Positions 55,066 to 64,000 are shown, counted from the first letter of the stretch. The stretch is DNA of 64,000 nucleotides from Thermasporomyces sp036564245 (GCA_036564245.1 DATCKU010000108.1:1-64000); one strand, 5' to 3'. Translations and numbers: made by a program. The notes: a model not told the origin generated them from the letters alone.

Positions 55066-56238
55066 TCACCGCGTGTCACGGCCTTCCGGCGGGTACAGAC
55101 GCCCCAGGGTCAGGGCAATTCGCAGTGTGTACGCATGGCGAGGGTTGGAAGGGGAGTAGCCGGACAGCTCGGTGATACGGCGCAACCGGTAGCGGACCGT
55201 GTTCGCATGGACGAAGAGCATCCGGGCCGTGGCCTCGACCGACGCACCGTTTTCGAAGAAGGCGGCGAGCGTCTCGAGCAGGACCGGTCCGGTCTCGGCC
55301 AGCGGCTGGTAGACGTCGGTGATGAGTTGGCGGCGCGCGTGGCTGTCGCCGGCGAGTGCCCGCTCTGGCAGCAGCTCCTCGGCCGCTACCGGACGGGGCG
55401 CATCCAGCCAGGCGGGCGCGGCTCGGAATCCCGCAATCGCCGCCCGAGCTGCCGAGGGGGCTGACAGCAGGTCGGGGACGACCTGGCTCGCCACCACCGG
55501 TCCCGGGCCGCAGTGAGCGGCGACCATCGTGGCCGCTTTGTTGGGGTCCGTGACGCCGCCCAGGATCACGATCAGTCGGTCCCGCTGGACTCCGGTCAGC
55601 ACATCGAGGTGAGCATGGCGAGCGTCCCGTCGGATCAGCTCGACGGCTGACTCCGCGCCGCCTTCCGGGGTTCGCCCGACGACGACGAGGATCGACGTGG
55701 TTTCGGACCAGCCGATCGCGGCGATCCGCGATCGCACAGCCTCGTCGGTCTCTCCACGCAGGAGGTTGTCGACGATCAGCGCCTCGAGCCTCGCGTCCCA
55801 GGCGCCGCGCATCTCGGCCGCGCGAGCGTAGACCTCGGCGGCGCCGAACGCGATTTCGCGCGAGTACAGCAGGACCGCCTCCCGCACGCTCGGCACGTCT
55901 TCCGCCGGGACGATCTTGTCGACCAGCTCCTCGACAACCTCGATCCCGATCCGGATCATCTCGACGGTCTGGTGCAGTGTCACCTTGCGGGTGAGCTCAC
56001 GCGGGGCAGTGCCCAGGACGTCGGCGGTGAAGACCGGGTCGGTGCTGGGCTGGCGGAACCACGCGACGAAGGCGGCGAAGAACGTCTGGGCGACCAGGCC
56101 GATCCATGATCGGTCTTGGGGATTCATCGACCGGAACCACGAGAGGCGTTCGCGCATCCGCTCGATCGTGGCCGACGCGAGCATGCCACTCGCGCGCTCC
56201 AGGTGAGCTGCGGTGGTTGCACGGTTGAGACTCGGCAC
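55066..56238 (-). CDS. fasR: PucR-family regulator, FasR-like, of fatty acid synthesis
   Basis: 390 residues from GTG 56238; the open frame to 56271 is unsupported, and a TGCGACACT extended -10 six nt upstream suggests a leaderless mRNA. The C-terminal HTH_30 motif VEATARMLFVHANTVRYRLRRI is typical of PucR/CdaR regulators; the middle has the GGDEF-like sensor part. In Streptomyces the equivalent gene, next to fabD, activates the fab operon. Same place and order here, so the same role is likely. Confidence 0.88.
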   Translation of the reverse strand: MPSLNRATTAAHLERASGMLASATIERMRERLSWFRSMNPQDRSWIGLVAQTFFAAFVAWFRQPSTDPVFTADVLGTAPRELTRKVTLHQTVEMIRIGIEVVEELVDKIVPAEDVPSVREAVLLYSREIAFGAAEVYARAAEMRGAWDARLEALIVDNLLRGETDEAVRSRIAAIGWSETTSILVVVGRTPEGGAESAVELIRRDARHAHLDVLTGVQRDRLIVILGGVTDPNKAATMVAAHCGPGPVVASQVVPDLLSAPSAARAAIAGFRAAPAWLDAPRPVAAEELLPERALAGDSHARRQLITDVYQPLAETGPVLLETLAAFFENGASVEATARMLFVHANTVRYRLRRITELSGYSPSNPRHAYTLRIALTLGRLYPPEGRDTR

Positions 56239-56441
56239 GTGGGCAGTGTCGCACGAACGGCGTACGTCCATCGCGGACGGTCGTCACGCTTAGTGATCGT
56301 TTCGCGGATCTGTCGTACTCTCTGTCAGTCTGGTGAAATCGATGCTCGATGTCGACGGCATTTGTGGCTTTAGGGTCCATACCGGCTGTGACACTGGCCG
56401 TGACGCATCAAGGCTGAAGACGACGAGCGAATGAGGCGACC

Positions 56442-57467
56442 GTGGTGGACGTTCCGGAGGGGCCGATCGAACAGCTCAAGCGGATCGCGTACCTGCTGGA
56501 ACGATCACGTGCCCAAACCCACCGGGTCCGGGCGTTCCGGAAGGCGGCCTGGGCGCTGGAGAAGCTGTCGGGGGCGGAGATCGCGCAACGCTCCGCCGAT
56601 GGAACCCTCACCGATCTCGCTGGCGTCGGGCCGGTGTCGGCCAAGGTGGTCGCCGAGGCGCTGGCCGGCCAGCAGGCGGGCTACCTTGCCAAGCTCGAAG
56701 CCGAGACCGGCGGACCGCTGGTGGAGGGTGGGGCGACCATGCGGTCGGCCTTACGTGGCGATCTGCACACCCACTCGGACTGGTCCGATGGTGGCAGCCC
56801 GATCCGAGAGATGGCCGAGGCGGCGCGTGCTCTGGGGCACGAGTACATCGCGCTCACCGACCACTCGCCGCGGCTCACCGTCGCGCGTGGGCTCACAGCC
56901 AAGCGGCTACGACAGCAGCTCGAGGTGGTACGAGGGCTGAACGAGGAGCTCGCGCCGTTTCGGATCCTCACCGGTATCGAGGTGGACATCCTCGAGGACG
57001 GCTCGCTCGACCAGGACCCGGAACTTCTGGCCGAGCTCGACATCGTGGTCGCCAGCGTGCATTCCAAGCTGCGGATGCCGGCAGCGGAGATGACGCCTCG
57101 CATGGTGGCTGCCATCGCCAACCCGCTCGTGGACGTCCTCGGCCATTGCACCGGCCGGCTCATCACCGGCGAGCGGGGTACCCGACCGGAGTCCACGTTC
57201 GACGCCGAGATCGTGTTCGAGGCGTGTCGCCGGTTCGGTGTCGCCGTGGAGATCAACTCTCGGCCGGAACGGCTGGATCCACCGCTGCGCTTGCTGCGTC
57301 AGGCGATCGAGCAAGGCTGCGACTTCGTGATCGACACCGACGCACACGCGCCCGGTCAGCTGGACTGGCAGTGGTACGGATGCGCTCGTGCCGAGGAGTG
57401 CGGGCTCTCACCGGACCGCGTGCTCAACACGCTGCCGGTCGAGGAGCTGCTGAGCCGTACCCGATGA
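56442..57467 (+). CDS. PHP-domain phosphoesterase with helix-hairpin-helix N-terminus
   Basis: 341 residues from GTG 56442 with GAGG upstream. Residues 8-90 resemble the DNA-binding 8-kDa and HhH part of polymerase beta/X (TLTDLAGVGPVSAKVVAEAL). Residues about 105-335 are a PHP domain with metal ligands in DLHTHSDWSDG, ALTDHSP, VASVHS and DTDAHAP. The polymerase palm of PolX is missing, so it is the HhH-PHP type seen in actinobacteria, perhaps a DNA-end-processing or nucleotide phosphatase enzyme. Substrate unproved. Confidence 0.9.
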   Translation: MVDVPEGPIEQLKRIAYLLERSRAQTHRVRAFRKAAWALEKLSGAEIAQRSADGTLTDLAGVGPVSAKVVAEALAGQQAGYLAKLEAETGGPLVEGGATMRSALRGDLHTHSDWSDGGSPIREMAEAARALGHEYIALTDHSPRLTVARGLTAKRLRQQLEVVRGLNEELAPFRILTGIEVDILEDGSLDQDPELLAELDIVVASVHSKLRMPAAEMTPRMVAAIANPLVDVLGHCTGRLITGERGTRPESTFDAEIVFEACRRFGVAVEINSRPERLDPPLRLLRQAIEQGCDFVIDTDAHAPGQLDWQWYGCARAEECGLSPDRVLNTLPVEELLSRTR

Positions 57468-57512
57468 CCGGCTGCTTCTCGACCTCGCGCTGCGAGCGGA
57501 TTCGTACCGGTC

Positions 57513-57530
57513 CGTGGCATGCGTGCCACG
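57513..57530. terminator. Hairpin after the PHP gene
   Basis: CGTGGCA (57513-57519), TGCG loop, TGCCACG (57524-57530). It lies between convergent PHP and aceE genes. Confidence 0.55.
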
Positions 57531-57552
57531 TCAAGGCGTCGAACGCCCACCT

Positions 57553-57565
57553 CACGTGGTCATTT
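57553..57565. repeat. Short motif shared with the palindromic element arms
   Basis: CACGTGGTCATTT shares GTGGTCATTT with the reverse complement of the half-site at 36158-36180 and resembles the right arm of copy A. May be a decayed element or chance. Confidence 0.3.
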
Positions 57566-57616
57566 CGCCGCGGGGCAGGGCGTCTCACCGTGGGGCAGAC
57601 GGCTCGCCGTGGGAGG

Positions 57617-60382
57617 TCAGGCGTCGCCGCCTTCCTGGGCGACGTCACGTACGGCGGTCGGGTCGTTGATCCGGTACCGCTCGGCCGCTTCCTTCACCGC
57701 CTGCGGCTTGACGTCGCCTTGTCGCGCCAGCGCGGCGAGGGTCGCCACCACGATCGACGCGGCGTCCACGTTGAAGAACCGCCGGGCCGCGGGGCGAGTG
57801 TCGGCGAAGCCGAAGCCATCGGTACCGAGCGAGGTGTAGTCGCCAGGCACCCACCGCGAGATCTGGTCAGGCACCGCACGCATCCAGTCGCTCACCGCGA
57901 CGAACGGCCCGGGAGCCGACTCCAGCTTCTTGGAGACGTACGGCACCCGCGGCGGCGCGTCCGGGTGAAGCAGGTTCCACTTCTCGCACTCGATCGCCTC
58001 ACGCCGCAGCTCGGTCCAGGAGGTCACCGACCACACGTCGGCGGCGACGCCCCAGTCCTCGGAAAGCATCCACTGGGCTTCCAAGGCCCACGGCGCAGCC
58101 ACGCCGGACGCCAGGATCTGTGCCCGCGGGGTCCGGCGGTCGGTGGGCCGTGGGTACGGCGCGCACAGGTAGATCCCGCGCAGCAGACCCTCGACGTCGA
58201 GGTTCTCCGGTTCCGACGGCTGAAGCTGCGGCTCGTTGTAGACCGTGATGTAGTAGAAGATGTCCTCGCCGTGCGGATGCTTCTCGGTCGAGCCGTACAT
58301 CCGCTCGATCCCGTCCCGCACGATGTGCGAGATCTCGTACGCGAACGCCGGGTCGTACGCCACACACGCCGGGTTGGTCGACGCGAGCAGGTGCGAGTGA
58401 CCATCGGCGTGCTGCAGACCTTCACCAGTCAGCGTGGTGCGTCCGGCGGTGGCGCCGATCAGGAAGCCACGGCCGAGCTGGTCGGCGAACGCCCACATCA
58501 GGTCGCCGGTCCGCTGGAACCCGAACATCGAGTAGAAGATGTAGACCGGGATCATCGGCTCGCCGTGGGTCGCGTACGACGTTCCAGCGGCGATGACCGA
58601 GCCCATCGCGCCAGCCTCGCTGATTCCCTCGTGGAGCAGCTGGCCCTGCTCCGACTGCTTGTACGCCAAGAGCAGCTTGCGGTCCACGCCTTCGTACGTC
58701 TGTCCGTGCGGGTCGTAGATCTTGGCGGTCGGGAACAACGAGTCCATGCCGAACGTACGGAACTCGTCCGGCGCGATGGGCACGAAGCGATGCCCGATGT
58801 TCGGATCCTTCATCAGGTCTCGCAGCAGGCGGACGAACGCCATCGTGGTCGCCACGCGCTGCTTGCCCGAACCCTTTCGGATCGCTGAGTACACCGGGTC
58901 GCCTGGAAGCTTCAGCGGCTTCGGGTTGACCCGGCGCTCTGGTAGTGGACCGCCCAGTGCCCGCCTGCGGTCGAGCATGTACACGATCTCGTCGTGGTCC
59001 ATGCCTGGGTGGTAGTACGGCGGCAGGTCGGACTCGTCGATCTCCTTGTCCGAGATCGGCAGGTACAGCCGGTCACGGAACTTCTTGACGTCCTCCTTGG
59101 TGAGCTTCTTCATCTGGTGGGTCGCGTTACGACCCTCCAGTGCCTCGATGGTCCAGCCCTTGATGGTGTGGGCGAGGATCACCGTCGGCTGACCCACGTG
59201 CTCGGTCGCGGCCTTGAACGCGGCGTACACCTTGCGGTAGTCGTGCCCACCCCGTGACAGCCTGCGCAGGTCGTCGTCGGAGAGGTGCTCCACCATGGCC
59301 CGCAGCCGGGGATCGCTGCCGAAGAAGTTCTCCCGGATGTAGGCACCGGACTCCACGGAATAGGTCTGGAACTGCCCGTCTGGCGTGGTGTTCATCTTGT
59401 TGACGAGCACGCCGTCGACGTCCTGGGCGAGCAGCGGGTCCCAGTCACGACCCCAGATCACCTTGATGACGTTCCAGCCCGCGCCACGGAATATCGACTC
59501 GAGCTCCTGGATCACCTTGCCGTTGCCGCGGACCGGACCGTCGAGCTGCTGCAGGTTGCAGTTGATGACGAACGTGAGGTTGTCGAGCTCCTCACGGGCG
59601 GCGACGCTGATGGCGCCCAGTGACTCCGGCTCGCTCATCTCGCCGTCGCCGAGGAAGGCCCAGACGCGCTGCTGCGAGGTGTCCTTGATGCCGCGATTGT
59701 GCAGGTAACGGTTGAACCGTGCCTGGTAGATCGCGTTGATGGCGGTGAGCCCCATCGAAACGGTCGGGAACTCCCAGAAGTTCGGCATCAGCCGCGGGTG
59801 GGGGTAGCTCGAGAGTCCTTTGCCGTAGCCGTGCGAGACCTCTTGCCGGAACGCGTTCAGGTGGGCTTCGGTGAGCCGACCCTCGAGGAACGCGCGGGCG
59901 TAGATACCCGGCGAGGCGTGCCCCTGGAAGAACACCTGGTCGCCGCCGCCCGGGTGGTTCTTGCCGCGGAAGAAGTGGTTGAACCCCACCTCGTACAGGC
60001 TCGCGGCTGACTGGTAGGTCGCGATGTGTCCGCCTACCTCCAGGCCCTTCCGGTTGGCGCGCGACACCATGATCGCGGCGTTCCAGCGGATATAGGCCCG
60101 GATCCGGCGTTCGACGTGCTCGTCGCCGGGGAACCAGGGCTCCTTCTCCGGCGGGATGGTGTTGATGTAGTCGGTGCTGCGAACCCCCGGCACGCCCACC
60201 TGCCGCTCCCGTGAGCGCTCGAGCAAACGCAGCATCAGGTAGCGCACGCGCTCGGGGCCGCGCAGGTCGAGCACGGCGTCGAGGGATTCGATCCACTCAC
60301 GGGTCTCGTCTGGATCGATGTCGGGGAGCTGGGTGGGAAGACCATCTGTGATGATGGGTCTACGCTCTGCTCCGGTAGCCAC
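57617..60382 (-). CDS. aceE: Pyruvate dehydrogenase E1 component, homodimeric type
   Basis: 921 residues from GTG 60382, AAAGGGA 7 nt upstream; frames to 60436 are possible but lack support. Thiamine diphosphate motif GDGEMSEPESLGAI ending in FVINCNLQQLDG is present, plus FNHFFRGKNHPGGGDQVFFQGH and GRTTLTGEGLQHADGHS characteristic of AceE. It decarboxylates pyruvate and acetylates the lipoyl E2. No E2 or E3 gene adjoins, as is usual in actinomycetes. Feeds acetyl-CoA to the nearby fatty acid genes only in the general sense. Confidence 0.97.
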   Translation of the reverse strand: MATGAERRPIITDGLPTQLPDIDPDETREWIESLDAVLDLRGPERVRYLMLRLLERSRERQVGVPGVRSTDYINTIPPEKEPWFPGDEHVERRIRAYIRWNAAIMVSRANRKGLEVGGHIATYQSAASLYEVGFNHFFRGKNHPGGGDQVFFQGHASPGIYARAFLEGRLTEAHLNAFRQEVSHGYGKGLSSYPHPRLMPNFWEFPTVSMGLTAINAIYQARFNRYLHNRGIKDTSQQRVWAFLGDGEMSEPESLGAISVAAREELDNLTFVINCNLQQLDGPVRGNGKVIQELESIFRGAGWNVIKVIWGRDWDPLLAQDVDGVLVNKMNTTPDGQFQTYSVESGAYIRENFFGSDPRLRAMVEHLSDDDLRRLSRGGHDYRKVYAAFKAATEHVGQPTVILAHTIKGWTIEALEGRNATHQMKKLTKEDVKKFRDRLYLPISDKEIDESDLPPYYHPGMDHDEIVYMLDRRRALGGPLPERRVNPKPLKLPGDPVYSAIRKGSGKQRVATTMAFVRLLRDLMKDPNIGHRFVPIAPDEFRTFGMDSLFPTAKIYDPHGQTYEGVDRKLLLAYKQSEQGQLLHEGISEAGAMGSVIAAGTSYATHGEPMIPVYIFYSMFGFQRTGDLMWAFADQLGRGFLIGATAGRTTLTGEGLQHADGHSHLLASTNPACVAYDPAFAYEISHIVRDGIERMYGSTEKHPHGEDIFYYITVYNEPQLQPSEPENLDVEGLLRGIYLCAPYPRPTDRRTPRAQILASGVAAPWALEAQWMLSEDWGVAADVWSVTSWTELRREAIECEKWNLLHPDAPPRVPYVSKKLESAPGPFVAVSDWMRAVPDQISRWVPGDYTSLGTDGFGFADTRPAARRFFNVDAASIVVATLAALARQGDVKPQAVKEAAERYRINDPTAVRDVAQEGGDA

Positions 60383-60696
60383 GGCGGTCCCTTTCATTGG
60401 GGTGGGGGGTCGGACCCCACTGGCCACTGTTGTCACTGTCCCACGATCTTCGCAGGGATGTCCCCGCTCGTCGGTCGAGGGTTCGCGGGGACGGCGCCCA
60501 CGCGGTTGTCTTCATCATCTCTCGGCATAGTCTGTCCTGACGACGGGTGTAGCGTCGAAGGTCCTGGAGGTGGATGCCCCCTCTCGGTCGCGAGCCGGAC
60601 ATACCGGACGGAGGGATGATCCACTTGGCAGTTTTCATGGGACGAATCACCGGGCAGTCTCAATGACATCACCACGACTGGTTTGTGGAGGTCGTC
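60383..60696. other. 314-bp divergent intergenic region
   Basis: Upstream of aceE and of the DUF1918 gene. Contains a GC-rich GGGGTCCGACC...-like inverted stretch near 60408-60420 and no gene. Confidence 0.45.
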
Positions 60697-60900
60697 ATGC
60701 AGGCGCAGGTTGGTGATCGACTTCATGTCTTTGGTCGCCAGGTCGGAAACCCCGGCAAGACCGGTGAGATCATTGAGGTCCGCGGTGAACGCGGGAGCCC
60801 ACCTTACGTCGTACGGTTCGACGACGGCCACGAGGCGCTCGTGTTCCCGGGTCCGGATGCGGTCGTCGAGCAGGCCGGCCGATCGGGCGGTGGAAGCTGA
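60697..60900 (+). CDS. DUF1918 small protein
   Basis: 67 residues from ATG 60697 with GGAGG 5 nt upstream (ORF opens at 60685). The whole protein is one SH3-like DUF1918 domain: MQAQVGDRLHV, GKTGEIIEVRGE, PPYVVRFDDGHEALVFPGPDA. Widespread small actinobacterial protein of unknown role. Confidence 0.9.
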   Translation: MQAQVGDRLHVFGRQVGNPGKTGEIIEVRGERGSPPYVVRFDDGHEALVFPGPDAVVEQAGRSGGGS

Positions 60901-61068
60901 CGGCTGAGCTGCGCCGGCATCGGCCCTGGGCCGACCGCACCGATGTGTCGGACCGTCGTGCTGTCGGACGTGACCGCAGAACGGGTCCCGGCCAGTCAGC
61001 GTTGTTGCCCGAGTGGCTGGCTGTCTGACGTCTGATGGTGGCCAGGCGCGGCTTGGTGGGAGGTACGC

Positions 61069-61500
61069 ATGCAGAGCACAGTCCTCGAGATTCGCACCGG
61101 TGGCCAGGCGACGGTTCACGACCTGACCAGCGAGTGCGAGCGATTCGTGTCGCGGGTCGTCGGGGACGCCGGATCCGCCGGGAGGACAGACGGGCTTCTG
61201 CATGTGTTCGTTCCGCACGCCACCGCCGGCCTGGCCCTGATCGAGACCGGTTCCGGCAGCGAGGCAGACCTTCTCGGCACCCTCGAGCGTCTGCTGCCGA
61301 CTTCACATGCCTGGCGGCATCGCCATGGCTCCGCCGGTCATGGCCGTGACCACGTGGTCCCTGCGTTCCTCTCGCCTTCGCTTGTGCTGCCGGTGCTCGC
61401 TGGCCGCCTCGACCTCGGTACCTGGCAGCGCGTGTGTCTCGTCGATACCAACCGCGACAACCAGTACCGCAACGTGCGGCTCTCGTTCCTGGCCGGGTGA
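61069..61500 (+). CDS. YjbQ-family protein (UPF0047)
   Basis: 143 residues from ATG 61069, GGAGG upstream. Marks of the family are LLHVFVPHATAGLALIETGSG with the conserved His-Ala-Thr, HRHGSAGHGRDHVVPAFLSPS and GTWQRVCLVDTNRDNQYRNV. Members have been described as secondary thiamine-phosphate synthases with weak activity; true role unclear. Single gene. Confidence 0.93.
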   Translation: MQSTVLEIRTGGQATVHDLTSECERFVSRVVGDAGSAGRTDGLLHVFVPHATAGLALIETGSGSEADLLGTLERLLPTSHAWRHRHGSAGHGRDHVVPAFLSPSLVLPVLAGRLDLGTWQRVCLVDTNRDNQYRNVRLSFLAG

Positions 61501-61854
61501 CGCCGTACGCCGGCTCGACCGACGGGTCGACGGATCCCTCGGCTAGCAGCCCTTCTGATCAGCCTTACCCTGCGACCTCCCGCTTGGAGCGGCCGACCTG
61601 GCCATGCGGGTTCAGACCAGTGTGGTGGAACGTGTTGTCGTACCGCGTGGACGGCGGCGGAGTGTGCGACACTCCTGGTCCAGTCGGTACCTTCGCCCAC
61701 GACGTCGGACAGGCTGACCTACCTGTCCGGGCGCAAGCCGTCGCGTGGGTGTCTCGAGGTGACCGGCGTGAGGCCGCCAAGGGGGTGGGTCGAGTGTGTG
61801 GCCGCGAACCCTGATGCAACCATAAGCACTGATGAAGAACAGGAGGACGGCGTC
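61501..61854. other. 354-bp intergenic region before DUF3052
   Basis: No gene seen. AGGAGGACGG at its right end is the ribosome binding site for DUF3052. Confidence 0.5.
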
Positions 61855-62286
61855 GTGAGTGCGACCGCAGGCGAGACCGACGGTCAGTCTGTGCCGGCGG
61901 AACGACTGGGATTTCAGCCCGGCATGGTGGTGCAGGAGATCGGCTGGGACGATGACTGCGACGAGGACCTGCGCCGGGCGATCGAGGAACGTACCGGCCA
62001 CGAGCTGGTCGACGACGAATACGGTGATGTCGTCGATGCGGTGATCCTGTGGTGGCGCGACGATGACGGTGATCTTGTCGACGCGCTGGTCGACACCAAG
62101 ACGGATCTCACCGATGGTGGCGTGATCTGGCTGTTCACGCCCAAGGTCGGTCGGGAGGGTTACGTCGATCCGAGCGAGATCTCAGAATCGGCGCCGACCG
62201 CGGGCTTTGCGACGACGACGAGCCTGTCGGTCGCTCCCGACTGGTTGGGCACCAAGCTGGTCGCGCCCCGCGCTCGTCAGCGTTGA
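61855..62286 (+). CDS. DUF3052 protein
   Basis: 143 residues from GTG 61855, AGGAGG 8-9 nt upstream. Matches DUF3052 over its length: GFQPGMVVQEIGWDDDCDED, VDDEYGDVVDAVILWWRDDD, GVIWLFTPKVGREGYVDPSE, ending SVAPDWLGTKLVAPRARQR. Very acidic, cytoplasmic. The order aceE, DUF3052, peroxiredoxin, tRNA-Val recurs in streptomycetes. Function unknown. Confidence 0.93.
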   Translation: MSATAGETDGQSVPAERLGFQPGMVVQEIGWDDDCDEDLRRAIEERTGHELVDDEYGDVVDAVILWWRDDDGDLVDALVDTKTDLTDGGVIWLFTPKVGREGYVDPSEISESAPTAGFATTTSLSVAPDWLGTKLVAPRARQR

Positions 62287-62390
62287 GTCGAGGGATCTCC
62301 GAGGGCCGGTCAGGGTCCTCGAGCAGTGCGTCAGCGCATCATGGGTTCGTCCGGGCGTCGTGACGCCCCAGCGTGTGTGGAGGCGGTGTG

Positions 62391-62858
62391 GTGGTAGCGA
62401 TCGGTGTCGGGGAGAAGGCGCCCGAGTTCGTGTTGCCGGATCAGCATGGGACCGAGGTCGGGTTGACGGAGCTCACGGCCGACAAGAACGTCGTCGTGGT
62501 TTTCTATCCGTTCGCGTTCACCGGCGTGTGCAGTGGTGAGCTGCGGGCGCTGCGTGACAACCAGCCTCGCTTCGAGGCGGCGGGGGCCGTGGTCGTCGCG
62601 ATCTCGTGCGACACGAGGTTCGCCCTGCGGGTCTTCGCCGAGCAGGAGGGTTTCGACTTCCCGCTGCTCGCCGACTTCTGGCCACACGGTGCCGTGGCGC
62701 GCTCCTATGGCGTCTTCGACGAGGAGCGGGGATGCGCTCTGCGCGGGACGTTCGTGATCGACAAGTCCGGTCTCGTCAAGTGGACAGTCGTCAACCCGAT
62801 CCCGGAGGCTCGCGACGTCGAGGCGCTCCTCGAGGTGGTGGAGGCTCTGCCACGTTGA
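62391..62858 (+). CDS. Peroxiredoxin, AhpE-like
   Basis: 155 residues from GTG 62391, GGAGG 7 nt upstream. The peroxidatic Cys47 lies in the PFAFTGVC motif (Pro40, Thr44), the conserved Arg follows, and a second Cys73 is in AISCDTRFAL. Similar to mycobacterial AhpE, a one-cysteine enzyme that reduces peroxides with mycothiol or mycoredoxin. Convergent to nothing; the tRNA-Val gene follows 65 bp later on the same strand. Confidence 0.93.
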   Translation: MVAIGVGEKAPEFVLPDQHGTEVGLTELTADKNVVVVFYPFAFTGVCSGELRALRDNQPRFEAAGAVVVAISCDTRFALRVFAEQEGFDFPLLADFWPHGAVARSYGVFDEERGCALRGTFVIDKSGLVKWTVVNPIPEARDVEALLEVVEALPR

Positions 62859-62923
62859 TCGGCGGTGCCCGGTAGCCTTCTCGGTCCGGGCGGTAGCCTT
62901 TCGGCGTCGCCCGGTGCCGCAAC

Positions 62924-62995
62924 GGGGCCGTAGCTCAGTGGAAGAGCATCGCGTTTACACCGCGAGTGTCGGCGGTTCGATCCCGTCCGGCCCCA
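62924..62995 (+). tRNA. tRNA-Val (anticodon UAC)
   Basis: Full cloverleaf: acceptor GGGGCCG/CGGCCCC, D-stem GCTC/GAGC, anticodon stem TCGCG/CGCGA with loop TTTACAC giving anticodon TAC, T-arm GGCGG-TTCGATC-CCGTC. Discriminator A; CCA is not encoded. Confidence 0.97.
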
Positions 62996-63016
62996 CTCCT
63001 CGGCCGTGGCGCCATC

Positions 63017-63973
63017 TCATTGGCAGCCGACCCAGATGATCGTGCCTGGGTCGTCGCTCGGTGGCGGACACGGCTTGCTGAGCGGTGACTTGCGTGGCTT
63101 TGCCGGGAGTTGCCAGGTCACCTCGTCTCCTTGCAGATTCGTGTACTCCAGTCGGGGCGAGACAGCCGTCTGGCGATCAGGCAGCTGGTAGGTGAGCCAG
63201 CCGCTCGCGCACTGATCCTTGTCCAGGTACCTCTCGGTCGGCGCTGGCCGCTCGGCGATCCATACGTAGCCGTACGGCGCCCGCTGTCCGGTGTCCAAGT
63301 TGAACTTGGCGTGGCTGAAGAGGTTGCGCGGCTCTCCGGGCTCGTGCTGGTACTCCCGCCCACCACACATCTCCACCTGCACCGCGTACACGAATCCGAT
63401 GTGTGGCCTGTAATGCTCGATGAGCTCAGGTGCTGAGGCGACGCGCAGCCTCGCCCCGTTGGGGAGGGTGGCCGTCTCCTGCAGGCCGATGGTCGTGACC
63501 AGAGGACCGTCGGCACGCTCGAGCACGGCCGCGAGGATGATGGCGGGAACGACGGCGCTGCACATGCAGATCAAGATCGTCAGGTCGCGCCGTCGGGCGC
63601 GGCGACGCCTGGCCAGCCAGTCCGACCATTGCGGATCCTCTGGCTCCCGGATCACCGGTACCTCGCGGGTCTGCTGGTCGACGATCTGTCGCAGACGGTC
63701 CGTCTTCCGGTACGAATCCCAGGCAAGGTCGATGGACCGCAGGTGTGCGTCGATCAGCGTCGTCCGCTGTGTGCCCGCGTCGAGCCGCAGGACCACCTCG
63801 TCGAAGCTGATCCCGGACCGTGGGACCCACTTGGCGACGCCGACTCCGTGGCGCGGTTGCACCTTCGTGAGGAGTGACAGCCCTTCCTCCGAGCAACGCA
63901 CGGCCCAGCCTGGCGCGGCCCAGTTCACGAACGATCGTCCGGGGAACACCCGCCCACTTGAGGACTCGGCCAT
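63017..63973 (-). CDS. Single-pass membrane protein of unknown function
   Basis: 318 residues from ATG 63973. The first 128 residues are cytoplasmic, ending in a strongly basic RRRRARRR stop-transfer region, followed by one membrane segment (131-150) and an outside domain of about 165 residues that is beta-rich with YVWIAERPAP and scattered Cys. I recognise no family. The gene is convergent with tRNA-Val and its start is near the window edge, so no upstream neighbour is visible. Confidence 0.8.
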   Translation of the reverse strand: MAESSSGRVFPGRSFVNWAAPGWAVRCSEEGLSLLTKVQPRHGVGVAKWVPRSGISFDEVVLRLDAGTQRTTLIDAHLRSIDLAWDSYRKTDRLRQIVDQQTREVPVIREPEDPQWSDWLARRRRARRRDLTILICMCSAVVPAIILAAVLERADGPLVTTIGLQETATLPNGARLRVASAPELIEHYRPHIGFVYAVQVEMCGGREYQHEPGEPRNLFSHAKFNLDTGQRAPYGYVWIAERPAPTERYLDKDQCASGWLTYQLPDRQTAVSPRLEYTNLQGDEVTWQLPAKPRKSPLSKPCPPPSDDPGTIIWVGCQ

Positions 63974-64000
63974 CGGGAAGGGCGGGTTTTCGGCGTCGGC

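Overview
The window is 64 kb of very GC-rich DNA with strong third-position G/C bias, many GTG starts and a clear actinobacterial gene repertoire: an HrdB/SigA-type sigma factor, a DUF7455 protein, DUF3145, DUF3052, a FasR-fabD-fabH-acpP-fabF cluster, homodimeric AceE, paired CrcB proteins and LppX/LprAFG-family lipoproteins. I infer a chromosomal segment of a high-GC actinomycete. The FabD with an extra C-terminal domain and the overall gene set suggest Propionibacteriales or a relative, but that is inference. There is no prophage, CRISPR array or insertion sequence; almost everything looks like core or ordinary metabolic chromosome.

Region 1 (1-11 kb): 3' end of the principal sigma factor, DUF7455, topoisomerase IV subunit B (parE), a thioredoxin-like protein, an APC permease, an LprG/P55-type lipoprotein-exporter pair, and topoisomerase IV subunit A (parC). 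Region 2 (11-20 kb): YidC/Oxa1 paralogue with a DUF6412 partner, an orphan Tat-lipoprotein solute-binding protein, a divergent pair of a small HTH gene and a GNAT/acyl-CoA-synthetase fusion, and two Gfo/Idh/MocA dehydrogenases. Region 3 (20-37 kb): uvrA, MFS exporters, ferredoxin-NADP reductase, a third Gfo/Idh/MocA gene, a secreted subtilase, a methyltransferase, two crcB fluoride-channel genes, a MoxR-DUF58-VWA operon, and DUF72.

Region 4 (37-48 kb): DUF3145, a gap with a candidate small RNA and two small ORFs, then glcDEF (glycolate to glyoxylate), an MFS transporter and malate synthase (glyoxylate to malate), giving a compact C2-utilisation block, followed by an enolase-superfamily enzyme. 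Region 5 (48-64 kb): a large secreted protein of unknown family, the type II fatty-acid synthase cluster with its FasR-like regulator, a PHP-domain protein, aceE, DUF1918, YjbQ, DUF3052, an AhpE-like peroxiredoxin, tRNA-Val(UAC) and a single-pass membrane protein.

The most unusual signals are: a family of long palindromic intergenic elements (two full copies about 47 kb apart plus two short related motifs); a FabD fused to a biotin-carrier-like domain that lacks the biotinylated lysine motif; an LprG-P55 pair in an organism with no other mycolate-type signature here; a probable small RNA unit between DUF3145 and the glycolate genes; and several genes whose -10 element sits 6-8 nt before the start codon, implying leaderless mRNAs.
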